64,000 nt of DNA from Streptomyces sp. JHA26 (GTDB taxonomy: Bacteria > Actinomycetota > Actinomycetes > Streptomycetales > Streptomycetaceae). The stretch lies in NCBI RefSeq assembly GCF_002005565.1, contig NZ_BDJC01000002.1, positions 1-64,000 on the forward strand. The letters are read 5' to 3'. This document shows positions 25,939-36,613 of this stretch, one piece after another. The notes under the pieces were generated by a model. That model was not told the origin of the DNA, did not search any database, and saw only the letters and a list, made by a program, of their open reading frames with translations. The translations under genes were made by a program, and so were the position numbers. Position 1 is the first letter of the stretch; every line of letters starts with the position of its first letter.

Positions 25939-26306
25939 GTTCCGCCCACCTTCTTCCTTCTCTCGGGCCAACGCCGACGAGGGCGATGTCGGGTGCTGTA
26001 CCGGGATGTGCCGTCAGCGCCGTCAAGGTGGCACGAGACCGAGAAGGAATTAATACGACAAGCCGATGAAAAGACTGATTCACTCTCCAGAGCCGCCCAT
26101 TACTCCATTTGCGCGAAAAATCTATGCCTTCCTTTTACTCTGAATTACGATCCGTTTACCGAGCGCATTCATGGGTGCATTCATGAATGCATTCGGAGAG
26201 TGCTCGAGCATCCCGCCGCTGTACGCCGTGATCCCCGGCCGCGAACCGCCTCCGCCGAGCGGGGGCCCCTGACCGCGACCGCACAGCCCCGGAGGAGACG
26301 GGAAAC
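25939..26306. other. AT-rich divergent intergenic region
   Basis: No gene is seen. Bases 26040-26200 are much richer in A/T than the flanks and contain the palindrome cluster at 26165-26194. Promoters for both divergent genes should lie here. Confidence 0.6.
26165..26194. promoter_or_regulatory. Palindrome cluster, candidate operator
   Basis: GCATTCATG (26165-26173) is repeated inside the perfect palindrome GCATTCATGAATGC (26177-26190), which itself overlaps the palindrome GAATGCATTC (26185-26194). It lies 113 bp before the SulP fusion start. Confidence 0.6.
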
Positions 26307-28886
26307 ATGTCAGCCTGCGTCCCCGCCCGCGCCGATTCGGCCCGGACCAAGCACGTCCACCCACCCCACAGTCCGCCGCACGGCCGCCCCGGGCGCTTCC
26401 GCGTCGAGGGCGCCGACCTCTCGGCCGCGATCGCGGTCTTCCTGATCGCCCTCCCCCTTTCCCTGGGCATCGCCCTCGCCACCGGCGCACCGCTCCAGGC
26501 CGGCCTCGTCGCCGCCGCGGTGGGCGGGATCGTCGTCGGCCGGCTCGGCGGCTGCCCGCTCCAGGTCAGCGGGCCCGCGGCGGGACTCACCGTGGTCACC
26601 GCCGACCTCATCCAGCGCTACGGATGGCGCACGACCTGTGCCATCACCGTTCTCGCCGGGCTCGCCCAACTGGGTCTGGGCTGTCTGCGGGTGGCCCGTA
26701 CCGCCCTCGCCGTCAGCCCCGCCATCGTGCACGGCATGCTCGCCGGCATCGGCATCACCATCGCCGTCGCCCAGGTGCACATCGTCCTCGGCGGCACCCC
26801 GCAGAGCGCGGTCCCCGACAACCTGCGCGCACTGCCAGCCCAGTTGGCGAACGCGCAGCCCGCCGACCTGGCGGTGAGCGTGCTGACCCTGACCCTGCTG
26901 CTGCTCTGGCCCCGCCTGCCCGGCCGCGTCGGGCAGCTCCTGGGCAAGGTGCCCGCCGCCCTGGTCGCCGTGGCCAGTGCCACCGCGGTCGCCGCACTCG
27001 CCGGACTCCGGCTGCCCAAGGTCGACCTGCCGTCCTGGAGCAGCCACGCCCTGGCCGCGCTGCCCGACGGTCCGGTGCTCGGCCTCGTCGCCGCCGTCCT
27101 CACCACCACGCTCGTGTGCAGCGTGCAGTCCCTGCTGGGTGCGGTCGCCGTCGACAAGCTCGTCGCCGCCCGGCCGGGTCCGGCCCGCCGCGTCGAGCGG
27201 TCCGACCTGGACCGCGAACTGCTCGGCCAGGGCGCCGCCAACGTCGTCTCCGGAACGCTCGGCGGTCTGCCCATCGCCGGTGTGGCCGTGCGCAGTTCCG
27301 CCAATGTGCACGCGGGTGCCGTCAGCCGGAACTCCACGATGCTGCACGGCGTTCTCGTAGTGATCGCCACGCTGCTGATGGTCCCGGCCCTGGAGCTCAT
27401 CCCGCTCGCCGCGCTCGCCTCCCTGGTCATGGCCGTCGGCCTCAAGATGGTGTCCCTGAACCACATCCGCACAGTGACCCGCCACCGTGAGGTGCTGGTC
27501 TACGCGGTCACCACCTGCGGCGTGGTGTTCCTCGGCGTCCTGGAGGGCGTCGCCCTGGGCATCGCCGTGGCCGTCGGTGTCGCCCTGCACCGGCTGACCC
27601 GCACCCGCATCACACACACCGAAACGGAAGGAGTCCATCACGTACAGGTCCGGGGCCAGTTGACGTTCCTGGCGGTGCCACGGCTCAGCAGAGTCCTGCA
27701 CCACGTGCCCCACGGAGCGGATGCCGTCGTGGAGCTGGACGGGTCGTTCATGGACCACGCGGCGTACGAGACGCTGCAGGACTGGCAGAAGACGCACGCC
27801 GCACAGGGTGGCTCCGTCGAGATCACCGGCCGCCGCCCCGGTCTCCGCATCTCCGAGCCGGCCGGTCCGGGCGGCTGCCGCTGCCACCCCTGGACGCCCT
27901 GGCGCAACCACCAGTGCGAACGCCCGCAGACGGCCCCCGCGCCCCCGCCCGGCGGTGCTCGGCGCTCCGACGGCGACCAGCGGTCCGGGACCGGCGGTCC
28001 CGGCGGGGCCGGCGGGGCCGGCGGTGTCGAGGGCACGACCGGGGCCGCCGGGACCGGCGAGCCGACGGCCCCCGGCAGCCACCGCGGAACCGGCGAGGCC
28101 GGCGAGGCCGGCAGCTCTGGCGGGTCCGGCGGGGCCGACGGCCCTGGCGGGACCAGCGGGCCTGGCAGCTTCGGCGGCTTCGGCGGCTTCGGCGGCTTCG
28201 GCGGACCGCTCGGGTCCAGCGCACGCGACCTGGCACGCGGCATCAGCGCGTTCCACCGCAACACCGCCCCGCTGGTGCGCGGTGAACTGGCCCGGCTGGC
28301 GCGCGAAGGACAGCAGCCCTCCCAGCTGTTCCTCGCCTGCGCCGATTCCCGGCTGGTCACGTCGATGATCACCTCCAGCGGCCCCGGCGACCTCTTCGTG
28401 GTGCGCAACGTGGGCAACCTCGTGCCCCTGCCCGGCGAGGAGAACGGGGACGACTCGGTCGCCGCCGCGATCGAGTACGCCGTGGACGTGTTGAAGGTGC
28501 GGTCCATCACGGTGTGCGGGCACTCGGGGTGCGGTGCCGTGCAGGCGTTGCTCAACACCGGGCCCGGGGGCGCGAGGACGCCGCTCGAGCGGTGGCTGCG
28601 GCACGGCGTGCCCAGCCTGCGGCGCCTGTCCGAGGACGAGGACTCCTGGATCCGGCTGGCGGGACGGCGGCCCGTCGACGCGGCCGAGCAGCTCTGCCTG
28701 GCCAACGTGGTCCAGCAGCTGGAGCACCTGCGCGCCCACGCGTCGGTGTCCCGGACCCTGGGCGACGGGGAGCTGGAACTGCACGGCATGTACTTCCACG
28801 TGGGCGAGGCCCAGGCGTACCTGCTCACCGAGGAGGACGGGGCCGGGCGGTTCGAGCTGGTACGGGAGACCGACCTGACCGCCTGA
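26307..28886 (+). CDS. SulP anion transporter fused to beta-carbonic anhydrase
   Basis: The protein has 859 residues. Positions 30-440 are a SulP transporter with about ten membrane helices (QVSGPAAGLTVV is the family signature). A STAS-like region (about 445-515) follows, including ELDGSFMDHAAYETL. A Gly/Ser/Ala linker of about 95 residues with GFGGFGGFGG repeats leads to a beta-carbonic anhydrase. Its zinc ligands are visible in CADSRL (about 677) and HSGCG (about 738). The fusion should import bicarbonate or sulfate-like anions and interconvert CO2 and bicarbonate at the membrane. Mycobacterial Rv3273 has a similar arrangement. GGAGGAG lies 9 bases before the ATG. Confidence 0.93.
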   Translation: MSACVPARADSARTKHVHPPHSPPHGRPGRFRVEGADLSAAIAVFLIALPLSLGIALATGAPLQAGLVAAAVGGIVVGRLGGCPLQVSGPAAGLTVVTADLIQRYGWRTTCAITVLAGLAQLGLGCLRVARTALAVSPAIVHGMLAGIGITIAVAQVHIVLGGTPQSAVPDNLRALPAQLANAQPADLAVSVLTLTLLLLWPRLPGRVGQLLGKVPAALVAVASATAVAALAGLRLPKVDLPSWSSHALAALPDGPVLGLVAAVLTTTLVCSVQSLLGAVAVDKLVAARPGPARRVERSDLDRELLGQGAANVVSGTLGGLPIAGVAVRSSANVHAGAVSRNSTMLHGVLVVIATLLMVPALELIPLAALASLVMAVGLKMVSLNHIRTVTRHREVLVYAVTTCGVVFLGVLEGVALGIAVAVGVALHRLTRTRITHTETEGVHHVQVRGQLTFLAVPRLSRVLHHVPHGADAVVELDGSFMDHAAYETLQDWQKTHAAQGGSVEITGRRPGLRISEPAGPGGCRCHPWTPWRNHQCERPQTAPAPPPGGARRSDGDQRSGTGGPGGAGGAGGVEGTTGAAGTGEPTAPGSHRGTGEAGEAGSSGGSGGADGPGGTSGPGSFGGFGGFGGFGGPLGSSARDLARGISAFHRNTAPLVRGELARLAREGQQPSQLFLACADSRLVTSMITSSGPGDLFVVRNVGNLVPLPGEENGDDSVAAAIEYAVDVLKVRSITVCGHSGCGAVQALLNTGPGGARTPLERWLRHGVPSLRRLSEDEDSWIRLAGRRPVDAAEQLCLANVVQQLEHLRAHASVSRTLGDGELELHGMYFHVGEAQAYLLTEEDGAGRFELVRETDLTA

Positions 28887-28898
28887 ACCGTACGACCG

Positions 28899-28951
28899 CC
28901 GACGGTGCGGGGTGTGAGAGGCGTTACACACGCTGAACCCCGCACCGTCGG
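28899..28951 (+). terminator. Long hairpin after the SulP fusion gene
   Basis: CCGACGGTGCGGGGT (28899-28913) pairs perfectly with ACCCCGCACCGTCGG (28937-28951). The loop contains GTGTGA and TTACAC, which can extend the structure. Confidence 0.75.
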
Positions 28952-29000
28952 TGCCCGTGGGTACGGATGACCACTGGCCACGGAGTCGGCGGGCGACCCG

Positions 29001-29016
29001 ACAGGTCTAAACCAAT
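29001..29016 (+). promoter_or_regulatory. DasR-like site (dre) upstream of acsA
   Basis: ACAGGTCTAAACCAAT matches the remembered dre consensus ACTGGTCTAGACCACT at 13 of 16 bases. It lies 87 bp upstream of the acsA start. DasR represses aminosugar-use genes, whose products include acetate. Confidence 0.4.
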
Positions 29017-29102
29017 TGTCCGCCGACCCTTGTCACCGGCCCCCCGGGTCTGATGAGGTGTGGCCTGGGACACAACGGACAACCCTGAGAAAGGGAGATG
29101 TC

Positions 29103-31058
<1,956 letters not shown>

Positions 31059-31096
31059 TCCACGGGACCGGTCCGCGGGACCGGACCGGCTGACCG

Positions 31097-31128
31097 GGGG
31101 CACCCGGCGGGAGACCGCCGGGTGCCCC
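31097..31128 (+). terminator. acsA terminator
   Basis: GGGGCACCCGGCGG (31097-31110) and CCGCCGGGTGCCCC (31115-31128) form a perfect 14-bp stem with loop GAGA, followed by TT. Confidence 0.85.
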
Positions 31129-31206
31129 TTCGCACGGGGCGTCCGGGGCGCGGGTACCGCCGCCCGTTCGCGCGGGAGCGGTCCGTTAGGTAGGCTAAGG
31201 AACACC

Positions 31207-31228
31207 GAGGAGTCACCACTGACTCCTC
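31207..31228 (+). promoter_or_regulatory. 5' leader hairpin of nhaA
   Basis: GAGGAGTCA (31207-31215) pairs perfectly with TGACTCCTC (31220-31228), loop CCAC, 63 bases before the start. TTAGGTAGGCTAA just upstream (31186-31198) contains a TAGGCT -10-like hexamer. Confidence 0.5.
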
Positions 31229-31291
31229 ATGGTGCGCCGGGAAGTCTGGTCGGCACGTGTTCCGTGCTGCCCATCGACCGGAGGTCCCCCC

Positions 31292-32716
31292 GTGACGTCG
31301 CCCCACACCCCCCGCAAGGCCTTCGGCCGGCTGTCCCTCCCGGAGCGGACCTACCTCGCGGACGCGCTGCGCACCGAGACCGTCGGCGGAGTCCTGCTGC
31401 TCGCCGCCGCCGTCGCCGCGCTGATCTGGGCGAACGTCCCGGCGCTCCACGACAGCTACGAGAGCGTCAGCCACTTCCACTTCGGCCCCGGGGCCCTTGG
31501 CCTGAACCTGTCCGTCGCGCACTGGGCGGCGGACGGACTGCTGGCCGTCTTCTTCTTCGTCGCCGGGATCGAGCTCAAGCGGGAGCTGGTGGCCGGCGAC
31601 CTCAAGGACCCGAAGGCCGCCGCGCTGCCCGTGGTGGCGGCCCTGTGCGGCATGGCCGTACCGGCGGTCGTCTACACGCTGACCGGCGTCGTGGGCGGCG
31701 GCTCCCTGGCCGGCTGGGCCGTGCCCACCGCGACCGACATCGCCTTCGCGCTCGCCGTGCTCGCCGTCATCGGCACGTCCCTGCCCAGCGCCCTGCGCGC
31801 CTTCCTGCTGACCCTCGCCGTCGTCGACGACCTCTTCGCCATCCTGATCATCGCGGTCTTCTTCACCGACGGCCTGAACTTCGCCGCGCTCGCCGGCGCG
31901 GCCGTCGGCCTCGTCGTCTTCTGGCTGCTGCTCCGCAAGGGCGTGCGCGGCTGGTACGTGTACGTCCCGCTCGGCCTCGTCGTCTGGGGCCTGATGTACA
32001 ACAGCGGCATCCACGCCACCATCGCCGGCGTCGCGATGGGCCTGATGCTGCGCTGCCACACCCGTGAGGGCGAGGAGCACTCCCCCGGTGAGCGCATCGA
32101 GCACCTCGTGCGCCCGCTGTCGGCCGGCCTGGCGGTACCGCTGTTCGCGCTGTTCAGCGCGGGCGTGTCCCTGTCGGGCAGCGCGCTGGCCGACGTGTTC
32201 ACCAGGCCGGAGACCCTCGGCGTCGTCCTCGGGCTCGTCATCGGCAAGACGCTCGGCATCTTCGGCGGCACCTGGCTGACCGCGCGTTTCACCAGGGCCT
32301 CGCTCAGCGACGACCTCGCCTGGGCCGACGTGTTCGCCGTGGCGACCCTGGCCGGCATCGGGTTCACCGTCTCCCTGCTCATCGGCGAGCTGGCCTTCGA
32401 GGGCGACGCGGCGACGACCGACGAGGTCAAGGCCGCCGTCCTGACCGGATCGCTCATCGCGGCGACCGTGGCGACCGTGCTGCTGAAGATCCGGAACGCC
32501 AAGTACCGCCGCCTGGTCGAGAACGAGGAACGCGACGACGACCTCAGCGGTGTGCCGGACGTCTACGAGGAGGACGACCCGGCGTACCACCTGCGCATGG
32601 CGGCCCTCTACGAGCGGAAGGCCGCCGAGCACCGGCGGATCGCCGAGGAGAAGGAGGCCGCGCGGCTTGCCGAAGTGCCGGACGGGGCAGGCGAGGAGGG
32701 CGGCGGTCCGGCATGA
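31292..32716 (+). CDS. nhaA: Na+/H+ antiporter NhaA
   Basis: The protein should exchange external protons for internal Na+. It has 474 residues and 11-12 membrane helices. The key acidic segments are ATDIAFALAVLAVIG and LAVVDDLFAILI; the latter holds the Asp pair matching E. coli D163/D164. The tail of about 60 residues is charged and soluble (EERDDDLSGVPDVYEEDD), with a Lys/Glu/Arg helix, longer than in E. coli (388 residues). GTG 31292 has GGAGGT 6 bases upstream. A small holin-like gene and an epoxide hydrolase follow on the same strand. Confidence 0.94.
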   Translation: MTSPHTPRKAFGRLSLPERTYLADALRTETVGGVLLLAAAVAALIWANVPALHDSYESVSHFHFGPGALGLNLSVAHWAADGLLAVFFFVAGIELKRELVAGDLKDPKAAALPVVAALCGMAVPAVVYTLTGVVGGGSLAGWAVPTATDIAFALAVLAVIGTSLPSALRAFLLTLAVVDDLFAILIIAVFFTDGLNFAALAGAAVGLVVFWLLLRKGVRGWYVYVPLGLVVWGLMYNSGIHATIAGVAMGLMLRCHTREGEEHSPGERIEHLVRPLSAGLAVPLFALFSAGVSLSGSALADVFTRPETLGVVLGLVIGKTLGIFGGTWLTARFTRASLSDDLAWADVFAVATLAGIGFTVSLLIGELAFEGDAATTDEVKAAVLTGSLIAATVATVLLKIRNAKYRRLVENEERDDDLSGVPDVYEEDDPAYHLRMAALYERKAAEHRRIAEEKEAARLAEVPDGAGEEGGGPA

Positions 32717-32818
32717 TCTGACGAGACGGTACAAAAGACGAGACCGTTCGCGATCGGACAGAAGACGACGACCGCAACGGAACCGTACGCAGCAAGCCAG
32801 CAGGAGAGGGAGACCGCG

Positions 32819-33307
32819 ATGAGCGCACCCGACGGCAGCCCGGTCGGCACCGAACGCAGCATCGGCCAGCTGTTCGCCTCGGCGACCACCGAATTGTCGG
32901 CGCTGGTGCACGACGAGATCGCGCTGGCCAAGGCCCAGCTGAAGCAGGACGTCAAGCGCGGGGCGACCAGCGGCGGCGCCTTCTCGCTGGCGGGCCTGCT
33001 CCTGGTGTTCTCGCTGCCGATGCTGAACTTCGCCCTGGCCTACGGGATCCGGACCTGGAGCGGCTGGAACCTCGCGGTCTGCTTCCTGCTGTCCTTCGCG
33101 GCGAACGTCCTGATCGCCGGCCTCCTCGCGCTGATCGGCGTCTCCTTCGCCAAGAAGGCCAAGAAGGGCCGTGGTCCGCAGAAGGTCGCCGCCTCGGTGA
33201 AGCAGTCGGCGGGCGTCCTGCAGAACGCCAAGCCGCACCCGCGTCCGGAGCTCCCGGCCGACCGGTCCCCCGAGGCCATCGAGGCTGTGGCACGCTCGTC
33301 CTCATGA
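32819..33307 (+). CDS. Phage-holin-superfamily membrane protein
   Basis: The 162-residue protein starts with a soluble helix (SIGQLFASATTELSALVHDEIALAKAQLKQ), typical of the holin 3_6 superfamily widespread in actinobacterial chromosomes. Two membrane helices (about 58-80 and 88-112) and a basic Lys-rich tail follow. Despite the name, there is no sign it is phage-derived. GGAGAGGGAG precedes the ATG. Its stop overlaps the next start by four bases, so the two genes are coupled. The function is unknown. Confidence 0.85.
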   Translation: MSAPDGSPVGTERSIGQLFASATTELSALVHDEIALAKAQLKQDVKRGATSGGAFSLAGLLLVFSLPMLNFALAYGIRTWSGWNLAVCFLLSFAANVLIAGLLALIGVSFAKKAKKGRGPQKVAASVKQSAGVLQNAKPHPRPELPADRSPEAIEAVARSSS

Positions 33308-34254
33308 CGGACCCGGCCACTCCATCGGCGCAATCCACCTCGGTCGTACGACCCGGCATCCCCGGCGGGCGGGACGTGACCCACCGGGACGTCGCCGCCA
33401 ACGGCGCCCGCTTCCACATCGCCGAGCTCGGCGACGGACCGCTGGTGCTGCTGCTGCACGGCTTCCCGCAGTTCTGGTGGACCTGGCGCCACCAGCTGAC
33501 GGCGCTGGCCGACGCCGGTTTCCGCGCGGTCGCCATGGACCTGCGCGGCGTCGGCGGCAGCGACCGCACGCCGCGCGGCTACGACCCCGCGGGCCTCGCC
33601 CTGGACGTCACCGGCGTGATCCGCTCGCTCGGCGAGCCGGACGCCGCGCTGGTCGGCCACGACCTGGGCGGCTACCTGGCCTGGACGGCCGCGGCGATGC
33701 GCCCCAAGCTCGTGCGGCGGCTCGCGGTGTCGTCGATGCCGCACCCGAGGCGCTGGCGCTCCGCCATGCTCGGGGACGTCCGCCAGACCCGGGCGGGCTC
33801 TTACGTCTGGGGCTTCCAGCGGCCCTGGATCCCGGAGCGGCAGCTGACCGCGGACGACGGCGCGCTGGTCGGCCGGCTGCTCCAGGACTGGTCGGGGCCG
33901 CGGCTGCCGGACGACGAGACCGTGGAGGTCTACCGCCGGGCCATGTGCATCCCGTCCACGGCGCACTGCTCCGTCGAGCCGTACCGCTGGCTGGTCCGCT
34001 CCCTGGCCCGCCCCGACGGCATCCAGTTCTACCGCCGCATGAAGCGGCCGGTGCGGGTGCCGACGCTGCATCTGCACGGTTCGCTGGACCCGGTGATGCG
34101 GACGCGGAGCGCGGCGGGATCCGGACAGTACGTCGAAGCGCCGTACCGCTGGCGACTGTTCGACGGACTCGGGCACTTCCCGCACGAAGAGGATCCGGTC
34201 ACCTTCTCCACCGAACTGATCAACTGGCTGAAGGACCCCGAACCCGATCGGTGA
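33304..34254 (+). CDS. Alpha/beta hydrolase, epoxide hydrolase-like
   Basis: This is a 316-residue alpha/beta hydrolase. The oxyanion segment is LLLHGFPQFWWTW. The nucleophile elbow is VGHDLGG with Asp120 as nucleophile, as in epoxide hydrolases and haloalkane dehalogenases. SLDPVM holds the acid and GLGHFPHEE the base histidine. The physiological substrate is unknown. The start ATG 33304 overlaps the previous stop (ATGA). Confidence 0.88.
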   Translation: MTDPATPSAQSTSVVRPGIPGGRDVTHRDVAANGARFHIAELGDGPLVLLLHGFPQFWWTWRHQLTALADAGFRAVAMDLRGVGGSDRTPRGYDPAGLALDVTGVIRSLGEPDAALVGHDLGGYLAWTAAAMRPKLVRRLAVSSMPHPRRWRSAMLGDVRQTRAGSYVWGFQRPWIPERQLTADDGALVGRLLQDWSGPRLPDDETVEVYRRAMCIPSTAHCSVEPYRWLVRSLARPDGIQFYRRMKRPVRVPTLHLHGSLDPVMRTRSAAGSGQYVEAPYRWRLFDGLGHFPHEEDPVTFSTELINWLKDPEPDR

Positions 34255-34624
34255 CCGAACGGACGCATCCGGTACCCGAACCGGAATGCTTGTCCTATGA
34301 ACGGCCACTTGCCCGGCGCATAGGCCAATTGGGCGCCCCCCGAGCGGTTATCGACCTTGGGGCGGGGGCAGACGTCCGGGTATGGGCTGGACGCACGACT
34401 ACAGTGACGTAGCACGCGACGGCCGCTCCACGAGCGGCGCGAGCACCCACCGACGCGGCGGCACCCCGCAACTGGCGGGAGCGGATCCGAGGGTGGGCAT
34501 TCCGCGCATTCTGCGCCGCAGGGCCCGCTGGGTCTCCGTACGCCTGCGTCATCCGCGCGGCTGAGCGCCACGCGGCCCGCGTCCGCGGAACCGGACTCCC
34601 CTGGGGCCGCTTTCGCCACGGGCC
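34255..34624. other. Intergenic region between hydrolase and MarP-like gene
   Basis: A weak hairpin TCCGGT...ACCGGA lies at 34268-34285. The only candidate gene in these 370 bases is a doubtful 60-codon frame at 34382-34564. Confidence 0.4.
34382..34564 (+). CDS. Doubtful 60-residue basic protein
   Basis: The frame MGWTHDYSDVARDGRS...RILRRRARWVSVRLRHPRG is rich in Arg. Its third-position G/C content is high but lower than in neighbouring genes, and no clear ribosome site precedes it. It could be a small conserved gene or chance. I recognise no family. Confidence 0.3.
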   Translation: MGWTHDYSDVARDGRSTSGASTHRRGGTPQLAGADPRVGIPRILRRRARWVSVRLRHPRG

Positions 34625-35824
34625 CTAGAGCGCGCAGCTGTCGCTGTCCACCTGCTGGCTCGCGGTGCGGCCCTCGATGATGTCCTCGCGGATCTCGTCC
34701 GCGGTGAGCGCGTAGCCGGTGTCCGGGTCGTCGAGGGACTTGGCGAAGACCACGCCGTAGACCTCGCCCTCGGGCGTCAGCAGCGGGCCGCCGGAGTTGC
34801 CCTGACGGACGGTCGCGAAGAGCGAGTAGACGTCGCGGCGGACCCTGTCGCGGTGGTAGATGTCCGGGCCGCTGGCCGTGATGCGCCCGCGCACCCGCGC
34901 GGCCCGCACGTCGTACGCCCCGTTCTCCGGGAAGCCCGCGACGATGGCGTCGTCGTCCCTGTTGGCGTCCTCGTCCGTGAACCGCAGCGCGGGGGCCCGC
35001 AGTTCCGGTACGTCGAGGACGGCGATGTCGCGCTGCCAGTCGTAGAGGACGACCGTCGCGTCGTACTTCCGGCCCTCGCCGCCTATCTGCACGGTGGGTT
35101 CGTCGACGCCGCCCACCACGTGGGCGTTGGTCATCACGCGGCGCTCGTCGAAGACGAACCCGGTGCCCTCCAGGACCTTGCCGCAACCGGTGGCCGTGCC
35201 CACCACCTTGACGATGGAACGCTTGGCGCGGGCGGCGACGGGGCTGCCCGCGAGCGCCGGGTCGGGCGGCTGGACGTTGGTGATCGGCTCGTTGGAGAAC
35301 GGGCTGAAGACCTGGGGGAAGCCGTTCTGCGCGAGCACGGAGGAGAAGTCCGCGAACCAGGTGTCCGCCTGCGCGGGCAGCGCCCGGGAGACGCCCAGCA
35401 GCACCTTGGAGCTGCGGACCTCCTTGCCGAGCGTCGGCAGCGTGGTGCCGGCGAGGGCGGAGCCGATGAGCCAGGCGACGAGCAGCATGGCGACGACGTT
35501 GACCAGGGCGCCGCCGGTGGCGTCCAGGGCGCGGGCCGGGGACCACGTGATGTACCGGCGCAGCTTGTTGCCCAGGTGCGTGGTCAGGGCCTGGCCGACG
35601 GAGGCGCAGATGATGACGACGACGACCGCGACGACGGCGGCGGTCGTGCTCACCTCCGCGTTGTCCGTCAGGGCGTCCCAGACGACCGGGAGCAGGTAGA
35701 CGGCGACGAGACCGCCGCCGAGGAAGCCGATCACGGACAGGATGCCAACCACGAAGCCCTGGCGGTAGCCGACGATCGCGAACCAGACGGCGGCCAGCAG
35801 CAGCAGGATGTCCAGCACGTTCAC
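34625..35824 (-). CDS. MarP-like membrane serine protease (CvpA + trypsin fold)
   Basis: The N-terminal CvpA-like part (about 1-160) has four membrane helices. The periplasmic trypsin-like domain (about 190-399) has its triad in TNAHVVGG (His, about 234), RDIAVLDV (Asp, about 266) and RQGNSGGPLL (Ser, about 343). A Cys in TGCGKVL and one in the C-terminal DSCAL could form the disulfide known in mycobacterial MarP, which protects against acid and oxidative stress. The length of 399 matches MarP. It is followed at 35872 by a NUDIX gene reading towards it on the same strand. Confidence 0.93.
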   Translation of the reverse strand: MNVLDILLLLAAVWFAIVGYRQGFVVGILSVIGFLGGGLVAVYLLPVVWDALTDNAEVSTTAAVVAVVVVIICASVGQALTTHLGNKLRRYITWSPARALDATGGALVNVVAMLLVAWLIGSALAGTTLPTLGKEVRSSKVLLGVSRALPAQADTWFADFSSVLAQNGFPQVFSPFSNEPITNVQPPDPALAGSPVAARAKRSIVKVVGTATGCGKVLEGTGFVFDERRVMTNAHVVGGVDEPTVQIGGEGRKYDATVVLYDWQRDIAVLDVPELRAPALRFTDEDANRDDDAIVAGFPENGAYDVRAARVRGRITASGPDIYHRDRVRRDVYSLFATVRQGNSGGPLLTPEGEVYGVVFAKSLDDPDTGYALTADEIREDIIEGRTASQQVDSDSCAL

Positions 35825-35871
35825 TGATTCAGGCCTCGCCTCGTCGTCCTACGCTCACACCGGTCACCCTG

Positions 35872-36561
35872 TCATGACCGCCAGTCCAGCGGGACCTGCT
35901 TGTCCCTGTCCCAGGGCCGCTCCCAGCCCGCGAAGTGCAGCAGCCGGTCGATGATCCCGGCGGTGAAACCCCACACCAGGGTCGATTCGACCAGGAACGC
36001 CGGGCCCCGGTGGCCGCGGGGGTGGACGGCGGTGACCCGGTTGGCCGGGTCCGTGAGATCGGCCACGGGGACCGTGAAGACCCTCGCCGTCTCGTTCGGA
36101 TCGACGACACCGACCGGGCTGGGTTCGCGCCACCAGCCGAGCACCGGCGTGACGACGAAGCCGCTGACCGGGATGTACAGCTTGGGCAGGGCCCCGAAGA
36201 GCTGCACACCGGCCGGGTCGAGCCCGGTCTCCTCCTCCGCCTCGCGCAGGGCGGCCCGCAGCGGGCCCTCCCCCTGCGGATCGCCGTCCTCGGGATCCAG
36301 GGAGCCGCCGGGGAACGAGGGCTGGCCCGCGTGCGAGCGCAGGGAGCTCGCCCGCTCCATGAGCAGCAGCTCGGGGCCGCGACCGCCCTCGCCGAACAGG
36401 ATCAGCACGGCGGACTGCCGCCCGGCACCGTCGGCCGGGGGGAGGAAGCGGCTCAGCTGGCCCGGCCGCACCGTCCGGACGGCCCGCGCCACCGGCTCCA
36501 GCCAGCCGGGCAGGCCCACCTCGCTGAGCGCCACGCCCTGAGTGTTGCCCGCCCGCGTCAT
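35872..36561 (-). CDS. NUDIX hydrolase, CoA pyrophosphatase type
   Basis: The 229-residue protein has a NUDIX box starting GGSLDPEDGDPQGEG and ending LREAEEETGLDP. The Glu cluster REAEEE binds the metal. The upstream signature LLLMERASSLRSHAGQPSFPGG matches CoA pyrophosphatases (UPF0035 pattern), so CoA or a derivative is the likely substrate. ATG 36561 and GTG 36567 are both possible starts; GGGGGTGG lies only a few bases upstream. It sits downstream of nth on the same strand. Confidence 0.88.
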   Translation of the reverse strand: MTRAGNTQGVALSEVGLPGWLEPVARAVRTVRPGQLSRFLPPADGAGRQSAVLILFGEGGRGPELLLMERASSLRSHAGQPSFPGGSLDPEDGDPQGEGPLRAALREAEEETGLDPAGVQLFGALPKLYIPVSGFVVTPVLGWWREPSPVGVVDPNETARVFTVPVADLTDPANRVTAVHPRGHRGPAFLVESTLVWGFTAGIIDRLLHFAGWERPWDRDKQVPLDWRS

Positions 36562-36613
36562 CGCCACCCCCGTTCTGCCGTGTCCAACGCCCGGGGCCCC
36601 CGGGATCGTTCCG

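Noticed and set aside
31186..31204. Iron-box (DmdR/IdeR) site before nhaA
   Set aside because: TTAGGTAGGCTAAGG lacks one base and the right half of the 19-bp consensus; TAGGCT is more simply a -10 hexamer.
32819..33307. Prophage holin
   Set aside because: The name is a superfamily label; the gene is coupled to a chromosomal hydrolase and no phage genes are near.
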